22,539 bases of DNA from an uncultured Christensenellaceae bacterium. GTDB lineage: Bacteria > Bacillota > Clostridia > Christensenellales > Pumilibacteraceae. The stretch is from positions 1 to 22,539 of the forward strand of contig CAJULE010000031.1 of assembly GCA_910587445.1 (NCBI GenBank), in the 5' to 3' direction. Both the position numbers and the translations under genes were made by a program. Positions 1 through 5,605 of this stretch are shown in pieces (the first letter of the stretch is position 1; each line of letters begins with the position of its first letter). Under the pieces are notes generated by a model. That model was not told where the DNA came from. It ran no database searches and was given only the letters and a program-made list of their open reading frames with translations.

Positions 1-113
1 ATTCGCTTGACTGTACAATCGAATTAAGTGCAAATAAAAGCAAAAAAGCCTTTCTAAAAATAGCCCATAATCACATATTGCAAAACGGCTCTATCTTGGG
101 CGAATTTGAATAG
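1..113 (+). CDS. 3' end of an unidentified protein gene
   Basis: A frame open from the window edge (first full codon at base 3) runs 36 codons to a TAG at 111-113 and ends in ...GSILGEFE. Its composition (Lys, Asn, Leu, Ile) matches the neighbouring element genes. It stops 8 bases before the next start codon, as expected in a polycistron. The protein cannot be identified from this tail. Confidence 0.5.
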   Translation, partial: SLDCTIELSANKSKKAFLKIAHNHILQNGSILGEFE

Positions 114-121
114 GCGGGAAT

Positions 122-301
122 ATGGACGAAAACAAAACAATAAAAGCGTCGTATTTTTACGCTTGCTGTCCGAATTGTAAAGCCGTTCTCATTCAAGCAC
201 AAAACGGTTTAGAGGGCTATATAAAATGTCCGAAATGCGAAAAATACATACACGTTACAATCAATAACGGAATTATAAGTACAAATATTAAGAACGCCTA
301 A
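122..301 (+). CDS. Small zinc-ribbon protein (59 aa)
   Basis: The ORF is ATG to TAA, 59 residues. It has two CxxC knuckles about 20 residues apart (CPNC near residue 17 and CPKC near 37), the spacing of a Com/rubredoxin-like zinc ribbon. Such short ribbons usually act as small DNA- or protein-binding accessory factors on mobile elements; the exact role here is unknown. The ribosome site is weak (GGCGGGA), and translational coupling to the gene ending at 113 is likely. The first 16 bases around the start (120-135) are identical to those at the rep start (1438-1453), so both proteins begin MDENK. A terminator overlaps the stop codon. Confidence 0.7.
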   Translation: MDENKTIKASYFYACCPNCKAVLIQAQNGLEGYIKCPKCEKYIHVTINNGIISTNIKNA

Positions 302-320
302 AACGGGCGTTCTTTTTCTA
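290..320 (+). terminator. Rho-independent terminator after the zinc-ribbon gene
   Basis: A 9-bp perfect stem, AAGAACGCC (290-298) with GGCGTTCTT (306-314), has a 7-base loop and is followed by a T-rich run (TTTCTAT). It begins within the last codons of the zinc-ribbon gene. Confidence 0.8.
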
Positions 321-371
321 TAAAATAAGTGATAATATGACAAAGCCTTTTATTTTTGCCGCTGTTAGAAA

Positions 372-380
372 TGTTATACT
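372..380 (+). promoter_or_regulatory. Possible extended -10 promoter for the leader/sigma-like/rep unit
   Basis: TG-T-TATACT (372-380) is a good extended -10 element. No convincing -35 lies 16-18 bases upstream (only T-rich sequence around 352-357). It is placed suitably after the terminator at 290-320 and before the leader region. Confidence 0.4.
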
Positions 381-401
381 CCGAACGGCGGATTTTATAT
401 T

Positions 402-413
402 TTTATGCATAAA
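402..413. repeat. 12-bp perfect palindrome, possible operator
   Basis: TTTATGCATAAA is a perfect 12-bp palindrome about 22 bases downstream of the candidate -10. This is a position where a dimeric repressor could bind. No regulator is identified, so the operator role is only a suggestion. Confidence 0.3.
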
Positions 414-525
414 TACCGCAGAATATTTTAATCTGTTTTCGAGCCAAATTCAGCATACAAGAAAGTGCCGAAACGGAGCAATACCGCCTTAATAGGGTTT
501 GCTTTCGTTCGGTCTTTTTTCATTT

Positions 526-609
526 ATGGGCTATTGCACCCCGTCGGCGTATTGCACGCTGTCGGGGCTTTTCTATATACGGCGAAAACCGCCGACAGCG
601 ATTTTTTAA
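526..609 (+). CDS. Putative attenuator leader peptide (27 aa)
   Basis: The short frame encodes MGYCTPSAYCTLSG..., with the hexapeptides YCTPSA and YCTLSG in tandem, and ends PPTAIF-stop. The frame spans all the pairing segments of the hairpin array at 539-600, and its stop lies in the T-run after the last segment, as expected for a leader peptide whose translation controls termination. No clear Shine-Dalgarno site precedes the ATG, so the start is uncertain; a TTG at 499 is in frame. Leader peptides of similar character precede regulated genes on Tn916-type elements. That comparison is from memory, not a search. Confidence 0.45.
   Translation: MGYCTPSAYCTLSGLFYIRRKPPTAIF
532..567 (+). repeat. 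18-nt tandem repeat inside the leader
   Basis: TATTGCACCCCGTCGGCG (532-549) is directly followed by TATTGCACGCTGTCGGGG (550-567). The copies differ at four positions. These changes make the two repeats complementary to one another, so the tandem repeat folds as a hairpin. Confidence 0.75.
539..607 (+). promoter_or_regulatory. Candidate transcription attenuator with three competing arms
   Basis: Arm A (539-549, CCCCGTCGGCG) pairs with arm B (557-567, CGCTGTCGGGG), 10 bp with one mismatch. Arm B (557-565) also pairs perfectly with arm C (592-600, CCGACAGCG), 9 bp, followed by six Ts (602-607), which makes a terminator. Arm A (543-549) also pairs with arm C (590-596), 7 bp. Mutually exclusive A:B, B:C and A:C hairpins ending in a T-run form the logic of a leader attenuator. 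It would control the sigma-like protein and rep. Confidence 0.55.
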
Positions 610-639
610 CAGAAAAATCAAAATCTGAGGGTTTTCAAA

Positions 640-702
640 ATGCAAACAATTAAAAAATTTTTCAAAAAAAACCGAAACTTTTACCCTCTGCCGTGCTTAT
701 AG
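640..702 (+). CDS. 20-residue ORF coupled to the sigma-like gene
   Basis: The frame begins MQTIKKFF..., is very rich in Lys and Phe, and ends PLPCL. A weak TGAGGG ribosome site lies 8 bases upstream. Its TAG stop (700-702) overlaps the strong AGGTGGAGG ribosome site (701-709) of the next gene, so ribosomes finishing here would deliver translation to it. It shares its first five residues (MQTIK) with that next protein. A coupling or leader peptide is more likely than a free protein. Confidence 0.4.
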   Translation: MQTIKKFFKKNRNFYPLPCL

Positions 703-716
703 GTGGAGGTTTTTAT

Positions 717-1121
717 ATGCAAACTATCAAATATACATTTGCGGACGGCACTACAAATGAGGTCGAGGTTAGGGAAGATATATATTTGATACACTTGGAA
801 TTACTACAACAAGAAAAGCGCAACCATTGGAAAGAAACAAGGCGGCATACCTCGCTCTACTATTTTACCGATATGGGAATAGACTTTGAGGACAAGCGTT
901 CGGAAAGCCCGCTTGATTTATACATACGGAAAGAGAATATCGCAAGCATACGAAAAGCAATCTTACAACTACCGGACAAGCGGCGCGAGCTTATACGAAA
1001 AGCCTACTTTGAGGAAATGACTTTTCGCGCTATCGCAAAAGAAAAAAGGTTATCGAAATCGGCAATATCGCAACGTATGAAAACGATATATAAGCATTTG
1101 CGGAAACATTTGGGGGCATAG
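717..1121 (+). CDS. Sigma-70 region 4-like helix-turn-helix protein
   Basis: 134 residues from the ATG at 717, chosen because AGGTGGAGG (701-709) lies 7 bases upstream; a GTG at 693 is in frame but has no such site. The C-terminal half (about 80-130) reads as a sigma region 4 helix-turn-helix: LPDKRRELIRKAYFEEMTF, then RAIAKEKRLSKSAISQRMKTIYKHLRK. The N-terminal half lacks region 2, so it is not a complete ECF sigma factor. Proteins of this shape are common on clostridial conjugative elements and are thought to activate element genes. It lies 4 bases before the next gene in what looks like one transcription unit ending in rep. Its target promoters cannot be deduced here. Confidence 0.7.
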   Translation: MQTIKYTFADGTTNEVEVREDIYLIHLELLQQEKRNHWKETRRHTSLYYFTDMGIDFEDKRSESPLDLYIRKENIASIRKAILQLPDKRRELIRKAYFEEMTFRAIAKEKRLSKSAISQRMKTIYKHLRKHLGA

Positions 1122-1125
1122 CATT

Positions 1126-1377
1126 ATGGGAAAAGAACTGTATCAAGCCGTTGCGTATATCGCATTACGCCAAAAGGACGGCTCGCCTATGATAAACGTA
1201 CCCTTGTATGTCAAGGTGTCGGAAATGAACAAAAACGGTATGACGGAAGCGCAAGAAAGCGTTATGCACCGCATATCGGAAATAATGATTAAACGCAACG
1301 AAAAGCAATTAAACGATTATTTTGCAAACGCAACGGCAACGGGCGCGGGCGGCTTGCCGCCCGCGCGTGGCGTATAG
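1126..1377 (+). CDS. Hypothetical protein between the sigma-like gene and the origin (83 aa)
   Basis: I do not recognise the family. The 83-residue protein is soluble, with a basic centre (residues 45-62) and a short Gly/Ala/Pro tail (GAGGLPPARGV). The tail codons coincide with a 24-base perfect hairpin (1343-1366), and its TAG stop (1375-1377) supplies the first three bases of the origin nonanucleotide, so the gene's end and the replication origin overlap physically. It starts 4 bases after the sigma-like gene, within the same unit. It could help replication or copy control, but only its position suggests that. Confidence 0.6.
   Translation: MGKELYQAVAYIALRQKDGSPMINVPLYVKVSEMNKNGMTEAQESVMHRISEIMIKRNEKQLNDYFANATATGAGGLPPARGV
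1343..1366. repeat. Perfect 11-bp GC-rich hairpin abutting the origin
   Basis: GCGCGGGCGGC (1343-1353) is the exact reverse complement of GCCGCCCGCGC (1356-1366), with a TT centre. It touches the origin stem-loop at 1367. No T-run follows, so it is not an ordinary terminator. An origin accessory structure or a strand-specific signal is more likely. Confidence 0.7.
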
Positions 1378-1391
1378 TATTACCACGCCAC
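1367..1391 (+). other. Rolling-circle origin stem-loop with circovirus-type nonanucleotide
   Basis: GTGGCGT (1367-1373) pairs perfectly with ACGCCAC (1385-1391). The 11-base loop (1374-1384) contains TAGTATTAC at 1375-1383. NANTATTAC in the loop of a short stem is the origin hallmark of circoviruses, geminiviruses and relatives, where Rep nicks TAGTATT/AC; the predicted nick here is between 1381 and 1382. The rep gene begins 49 bases downstream on the same strand and encodes a CRESS Rep with matching HUH motifs. Position, structure and enzyme all agree. Confidence 0.85.
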
Positions 1392-1402
1392 TATGTCATA
1401 GT
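1390..1402. repeat. Short inverted repeat beside the origin
   Basis: ACTATG (1390-1395) and CATAGT (1397-1402) are perfect inverted copies around one T. The repeat overlaps the last two bases of the origin stem. It might be a Rep-recognition or repressor site; no direct iterons were found by eye. Confidence 0.4.
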
Positions 1403-1439
1403 GTAACGCACTTGGCGGCATTTATATGGAGTTTTTTAT

Positions 1440-2480
1440 ATGGACGAAAACAAGGTAAAAATAGATTTGTCGGTTACAGACGAAGCGGACGGGCAACCTA
1501 AAAAGAACAAGCAAGCCCGCGATTGGTGCTTTACCGTAAATAACCCCGTACAAACGGAACAAGAATTTTTAGAGTATTTGAAAACGTTATCAGATTTGCG
1601 GTATGCGGTATTCCAACGTGAACGCGCTCCCGAAACGGGAACGGAACATTATCAAGGGTATTTTGAGTTCACGCAACCGAAATGGTTTACAACAATTAAA
1701 AAGTATTTATCAAAAGCAAATATCGGGGTGGACGCGCATATCGAACAGCGCCGTGCCAAACGAACGCAAGCCCGCCTATATTGTATGGACGAGGAAACGA
1801 GAATTAGTCCTACTTATTACGAATACGGCGAGTTTATCGAGGACGGCGAACGCACCGATTTAACCGATATAATGCGCGACATTGAAAACGATATGAGTTT
1901 TTACGACCTTTCAAAAAAGCACGGCAACCGCTTTATTAGGGTTATGAAATGGGCAAAAGAATATAGGCAGTCGCATTTAGAAAACATATATAAACGCACT
2001 TTTAGAAAAATGCAAGTCTATTATATTTACGGCTCTGCGGGTTGCGGTAAAACGAGTTACGTTTTCAATAAGCACAGCTATGACGACGTGTATAGAACAA
2101 CAAATTACGAGTTCGGCTGGATAGACGATTACAACGGCGAAAAAATATTGTTTTTGGACGAGTTTCGGAGTTCGTTCAAAATCTCTGAAATACTGGACTA
2201 CTTGGACGGGCAACCTATTAGAATTAGAGGGCGACACTATAACCGCGTTGCTTGCTATGATACGGTGTATATAGTTTCTAATCTTTCATTGAAAGAACAA
2301 TACACAAACATACAGCAAAGTGAGCCTAAAACGTGGGCGGCGTTTCTGCGACGAATAACGGCGGTATATAATTTTGACATAAGCAAGGAAACGCCCGTAA
2401 ACAAGCATACGGGCAAACCGATAGAAAAGGCTATAACAACTTTAATACCGCTTGATGATGACGGCGAAAGTCCGTTTTAG
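1440..2480 (+). CDS. rep: CRESS-type rolling-circle replication initiator (HUH endonuclease + SF3 helicase)
   Basis: 346 residues. Endonuclease motif I is WCFTVNNP (29-36), motif II is HYQGYFEF (70-77, with the metal-binding H-x-Q), and motif III has the catalytic Tyr114 in ARLYCMDEE. The usual motif III Lys three residues after the Tyr is Asp117, an oddity. The helicase half has Walker A GSAGCGKTS (198-206), Walker B ILFLDEF (236-242), motif C IVSN (278-281) and likely arginine fingers R304/R305. The protein would nick the loop at 1375-1383, join covalently through Tyr114 and unwind DNA. GGAG at 1428-1431 is the ribosome site. Its N-terminal tail (1-26) is charged and low in structure. Related Reps occur in ssDNA viruses of eukaryotes and in bacterial pCRESS plasmids; the bacterial context here supports the latter. 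Confidence 0.92.
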   Translation: MDENKVKIDLSVTDEADGQPKKNKQARDWCFTVNNPVQTEQEFLEYLKTLSDLRYAVFQRERAPETGTEHYQGYFEFTQPKWFTTIKKYLSKANIGVDAHIEQRRAKRTQARLYCMDEETRISPTYYEYGEFIEDGERTDLTDIMRDIENDMSFYDLSKKHGNRFIRVMKWAKEYRQSHLENIYKRTFRKMQVYYIYGSAGCGKTSYVFNKHSYDDVYRTTNYEFGWIDDYNGEKILFLDEFRSSFKISEILDYLDGQPIRIRGRHYNRVACYDTVYIVSNLSLKEQYTNIQQSEPKTWAAFLRRITAVYNFDISKETPVNKHTGKPIEKAITTLIPLDDDGESPF

Positions 2481-2516
2481 CGGCTTGCTGGGTGGGTTCT
2501 CTTGGGTGGGCAATAG

Positions 2517-2552
2517 AAAAAGCACAAGGCGTTTCAACCTTGTGCTTTTTCC
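2517..2552. terminator. Bidirectional terminator between rep and tRNA-Leu
   Basis: AAAAAGCACAAGG (2517-2529) pairs perfectly with CCTTGTGCTTTTT (2538-2550), a 13-bp stem with an 8-base loop. T-runs appear on both strands, so it can end rep transcripts rightward and tRNA-Leu transcripts leftward. Confidence 0.9.
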
Positions 2553-2622
2553 TTACCTTTCAGCGATAAAACCCGCATACCCGTTTACAAATAGATATTT
2601 CGGGTTCAATCTCTGTCTGTCT

Positions 2623-2708
2623 TGGTGCGGAGGATGGGACTTGAACCCACACGTACAAAAAGCCACAGGCGTCTGAAACCTGCGCGTCTGCCATTCCGCC
2701 ACCTCCGC
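2623..2708 (-). tRNA. tRNA-Leu (anticodon CAG), CCA encoded
   Basis: Read on the minus strand, the acceptor arms GCGGAGG and CCTCCGC match fully, followed by A-CCA (encoded, ending at 2623). The D-arm is followed by a 5-bp anticodon stem whose loop TTCAGAC gives anticodon CAG. There is a long variable arm as in all class II leucine tRNAs, and a T-arm with TTCAAGT. The CRESS element lies on its 3' side, the usual side for tRNA-targeted integration. Confidence 0.95.
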
Positions 2709-2740
2709 AAAACGGCTTGATTTTTCGCGCCGACTATGAT

Positions 2741-2769
2741 ATTATACGTTGCGGGCGGCGGTTTGTCAA
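2741..2769 (-). promoter_or_regulatory. Consensus promoter of tRNA-Leu
   Basis: On the minus strand, TTGACA (2764-2769) and TATAAT (2741-2746) are separated by exactly 17 bases. This is a full sigma-A consensus, placed about 30 bases before the tRNA. Confidence 0.92.
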
Positions 2770-2841
2770 CAAAACAAGCGCAAATAGTGAAAAATTTGTA
2801 TGTGAACAATTTACAAACATCACCTATTTTTAAAAAAAATC

Positions 2842-2870
2842 TTGACTTTGCCTTTATATAATGGTATACT
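2842..2870 (+). promoter_or_regulatory. Promoter of the mutarotase-phosphohexomutase operon
   Basis: TTGACT (2842-2847), a 17-base spacer and TATACT (2865-2870), with TGG just before the -10 (extended -10). It is divergent from the tRNA-Leu promoter about 70 bases away. Confidence 0.85.
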
Positions 2871-2925
2871 GATTAAGGAAGATTTTCGCCTGTATCGCGG
2901 CGGAACAAACGGAGGCAGAGCATAT

Positions 2926-3822
2926 TTGGAAAAGATAGAAAACAGCTTTTTCAAGGTGGAGATCGATTTGCACGGAGGAACTCTCGGATCGGTTTACGAT
3001 AAACAGGCGGGAAAAGAATTGCTTTGGCAAGGGGCGGCGGATTCTTGGAAGAATAAAGATGTCGTGATTTTTCCGTTTATAGCCCGTCTCGAGAATAAGA
3101 CGTTCGCATGGGAAGGTCGGGAATATACTCTCGACAATCACGGGCTTGCGCGGTATGACGATTTCGAGGTTTTCAGGCGCTCTCCGAATTCGCTCGTTTT
3201 GCTGTATGAGTCGGACGCGAAAACGCTTGCGCGCTATCCGTTCGAGTTCGCATTATACGTTACATATACGCTCAAGCTCAGGTCTCTTTCGGTAGCCATG
3301 CGTGTCGAAAACCAAGGAAAAACGCCTATGTATTTCGGTGCGGGCTTTCATCCTGCGTATGCCGTAGATTGCACACGCGGTACGGATAGCGACGATATAA
3401 GCGGCAACACGCTCGTTTTCGACGGCAAGCAAAAACTTACAAGGTACGTGCTCGACGAAAACGGCGCATTCATAGTGGGGACGGAAAAATGCGAGATGGG
3501 CGAGCTTGCTCTGTCCAAGCGGATTTTCCGTGAGGCAAAGACGCTCATCTACGGCGGAGTGAAAGGCGACATAACTCTTTACGGAAAGAGCGGAGGAGGC
3601 ATAACGTACGATATGTGCGGCGCGCCGTATATCGCGGTATGGTCGCATGAGAGCCGCGGCGGATATGTGTGCGTGGAGCCATGGTGGGGACTTCCCGATT
3701 TCGCCGGAGCGGATAAGGATATTTCCCGTAAAACAGGTATAAACAAACTCGAAGCTCAAGAGGTATTCGAGTGCGGATATAAAGTCAAATATAATTTCGG
3801 AGGCGAAGATAATGACAAGTAA
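2926..3822 (+). CDS. Aldose 1-epimerase (galactose mutarotase)-like protein
   Basis: 298 residues from a TTG at 2926, chosen because GGAGG (2911-2915) lies 10 bases upstream and because the longer frame from 2842 would start inside the promoter -35. From this start the protein begins MEKIENSFFKVEIDLHGG, typical of the LacX/YihR-like group of about 290-300 residues. GFHPAY near residue 145 holds the likely catalytic His, and VCVEPWWGLPDF near 255 the conserved Glu-Pro-Trp. These enzymes interconvert alpha and beta anomers of aldoses in the cytoplasm; some relatives act on other sugars or sugar phosphates, so the substrate is open. The gene overlaps the phosphohexomutase by 11 bases, suggesting coupled translation and a shared role in hexose entry. 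Confidence 0.85.
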   Translation: MEKIENSFFKVEIDLHGGTLGSVYDKQAGKELLWQGAADSWKNKDVVIFPFIARLENKTFAWEGREYTLDNHGLARYDDFEVFRRSPNSLVLLYESDAKTLARYPFEFALYVTYTLKLRSLSVAMRVENQGKTPMYFGAGFHPAYAVDCTRGTDSDDISGNTLVFDGKQKLTRYVLDENGAFIVGTEKCEMGELALSKRIFREAKTLIYGGVKGDITLYGKSGGGITYDMCGAPYIAVWSHESRGGYVCVEPWWGLPDFAGADKDISRKTGINKLEAQEVFECGYKVKYNFGGEDNDK

Positions 3823-5473
3823 GGAAAAATACGAGCTTTGGCGCAAGAATGTGAGCGATAAGGAAGTCGCGGCACAGCTCGACGCAATGAAAGGAAACGA
3901 TAAGGCGATCGAAAACGCGTTTTATAAAGATCTCGAGTTCGGAACGGGAGGACTTCGCGGCGAGCTCGGGGCGGGCACGAATTGTCTGAACGTATATACG
4001 ATACGCAAGGTTACTCAGGGCATTGCCGACTGTATGAAACATTACGGCTATAAAAAGGCGGCTATAAGTCATGACTCGCGTATAAATTCCGACGTGTTTG
4101 CGGCGGAAGTCGCGCGTGTGTTTGCGGCAAACGGCATAAAAGCCTATCTTACGAAGGAGCTTATGCCCACTCCGTATCTGTCGTTCATAACCCGTCACTA
4201 CGGCGCGGATATCGGCGTAATGATTACGGCAAGTCACAATCCCGCAAAATACAACGGGTATAAGGTCTACGGAAGCGACGGCTGCCAGCTCACCGACGCA
4301 CGCGCAAACGAGATGATAGGCTATATAGAAAAGGTCGATCCGTTTGCCGTAAAAGTCGCGGCGCTGTCCGAAAGCGTAAAGGAAGGCAAAATCGAATATG
4401 TGAGCGACGACGTCACCGAGCTCTATCTCGCCGAGGTGAAAAAGCGCTCGGTAGGAAGCGCTGACGGGCTTAAAGTCGCTTATTCGCCGCTTAACGGTAC
4501 GGGATATAAGCTCGTGCCCGAAATGCTCAAAAGAATAGGGGTTGCCGCTCTCGACATAGTCAAGGAACAGGGCTATCCCGACGGACGCTTTACGACGTGT
4601 TCCTATCCCAACCCCGAAAAGGCCGAAGCGCTTAAACTCGGTCTCGAGCTTGCAAAAGCAAAAGACTCGGACATTCTCATCGCTACCGATCCGGATGCGG
4701 ACAGAATGGGTATTGCCGTAAAGCACGGCGGCGGCTATACGCTGATGACGGGCAACGAAGTGGGCGTGCTTCTTACGGATTTTCTGTTCTCTCGCAGAAA
4801 GGAAAACGGAACGCTTCCAAAAAATCCCGTGCTCGTAAAGACTATCGTCAGCACCGCTCTTGCGGTCAAGGTCGCGGAAGAATACGGCGCGGAGATTTAC
4901 AACGTGCTTACGGGCTTCAAGTATATCGGCGACGTTATCGGCAAGCTCGAGGCAAAGGGCGAGGCGGACAGATTCGTTCTCGGCTTCGAAGAGAGCTACG
5001 GCTATCTTTCGGGCAGTTATGTCAGAGACAAGGACGCCGTCGTCGCAAGTATGTTGACTGCGGAAATGACCGCGTACTATAAAGGCAAGGGAAAGACGCT
5101 TGTCGACCGAATAAACGAGATATACGAAAAATACGGTTATTACGAGCATAGGCTTTGCTCCTACGAATATGCGGGTGCGGAGGGCAATGCAAAGATGAAG
5201 GAATTGCTTGCGGCGCTTCGAGCTCATTTGCCGAGCGAAATAGGCGGCGTGAAAGTAGTCGACACTATAGACTATCTGACGCAGAAGAAATTCGATTTGC
5301 CTAAGTCTAACGTGCTTAGCTTCACGCTCGAAAACGGTTGCTCGCTTATAGTCCGTCCGTCGGGTACGGAACCGCTCATCAAGGTGTATTATACTGCGGC
5401 AAAGACGAGGGAAGAAAACAAAAAGCTTTTCGAAAGTATGCAGTCCTATGCGGATTCGGTTTTGAAAGCGTAG
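3812..5473 (+). CDS. Phosphoglucomutase / phosphomannomutase (alpha-phosphohexomutase)
   Basis: 553 residues, normal for the PgcA-like long family. It carries all four signature loops: catalytic phosphoserine S141 in TASHNP, the metal loop DPDADRMG (293-300), the sugar-specificity loop GFEESYGYL (391-399), and the phosphate-binding loop RPSGTEP near 515. The enzyme moves phosphate between C1 and C6 of glucose or mannose, linking sugar uptake to glycogen, cell-wall polymer and nucleotide-sugar synthesis. ATG with GGAGG 8 bases upstream inside the end of the mutarotase gene. A terminator follows 16 bases after the stop, so this is a two-gene operon. The preference for glucose over mannose cannot be read from the motifs with certainty. 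Confidence 0.93.
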   Translation: MTSKEKYELWRKNVSDKEVAAQLDAMKGNDKAIENAFYKDLEFGTGGLRGELGAGTNCLNVYTIRKVTQGIADCMKHYGYKKAAISHDSRINSDVFAAEVARVFAANGIKAYLTKELMPTPYLSFITRHYGADIGVMITASHNPAKYNGYKVYGSDGCQLTDARANEMIGYIEKVDPFAVKVAALSESVKEGKIEYVSDDVTELYLAEVKKRSVGSADGLKVAYSPLNGTGYKLVPEMLKRIGVAALDIVKEQGYPDGRFTTCSYPNPEKAEALKLGLELAKAKDSDILIATDPDADRMGIAVKHGGGYTLMTGNEVGVLLTDFLFSRRKENGTLPKNPVLVKTIVSTALAVKVAEEYGAEIYNVLTGFKYIGDVIGKLEAKGEADRFVLGFEESYGYLSGSYVRDKDAVVASMLTAEMTAYYKGKGKTLVDRINEIYEKYGYYEHRLCSYEYAGAEGNAKMKELLAALRAHLPSEIGGVKVVDTIDYLTQKKFDLPKSNVLSFTLENGCSLIVRPSGTEPLIKVYYTAAKTREENKKLFESMQSYADSVLKA

Positions 5474-5488
5474 TTGAATATCGGTACG

Positions 5489-5519
5489 AAAAGCGCACGG
5501 TACGCCGCGCGCTTTTTTG
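5489..5519 (+). terminator. Terminator of the mutarotase-phosphohexomutase operon
   Basis: AAAAGCGC (5489-5496) pairs with GCGCTTTT (5509-5516) across a 12-base loop, with a run of six Ts at 5513-5518. Confidence 0.7.
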
Positions 5520-5537
5520 TATATTCGGGTACGATAC

Positions 5538-5566
5538 TTGACAGGATTTGTTATGTGTGCTATACT
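5538..5566 (+). promoter_or_regulatory. Near-perfect promoter of the TIR-LRR gene
   Basis: TTGACA (5538-5543), 17 bases, TATACT (5561-5566), plus TGC before the -10. This extended -10 promoter should give strong sigma-A transcription. It lies 40 bases before the start codon and serves this one gene. Confidence 0.88.
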
Positions 5567-5605
5567 ATCGTAAGCAAAAAAGTGTTTGAAGGGACGAGAG
5601 AAAGT

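Larger units (their letters stand above)
1..2552. mobile_element. CRESS-Rep replicon-like element integrated beside tRNA-Leu (left end outside window)
   Basis: This block carries a CRESS-type rolling-circle Rep, a matching stem-loop origin, a sigma-like regulator, a leader/attenuator region and small accessory ORFs. It ends in a bidirectional terminator about 70 bases from the 3' end of a tRNA-Leu gene. The genes are compact, A+T-richer and unlike the housekeeping genes to the right. Families of Rep like this occur on bacterial plasmids and integrated elements (the pCRESS groups). No integrase, relaxase or left attachment site is visible, so it may continue to the left or be part of a larger integrated plasmid or ICE. 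Integration at the tRNA is inference. Confidence 0.65.

Noticed and set aside
465..653. 62-residue frame over the leader region
   Set aside because: It has no ribosome site, and it reads the attenuator repeats in a different frame from the more plausible leader peptide at 526.
2842..2925. Upstream TTG start for the mutarotase
   Set aside because: The TTG is part of the -35 element, and the transcript would begin after it; the TTG at 2926 has GGAGG and fits the family start.
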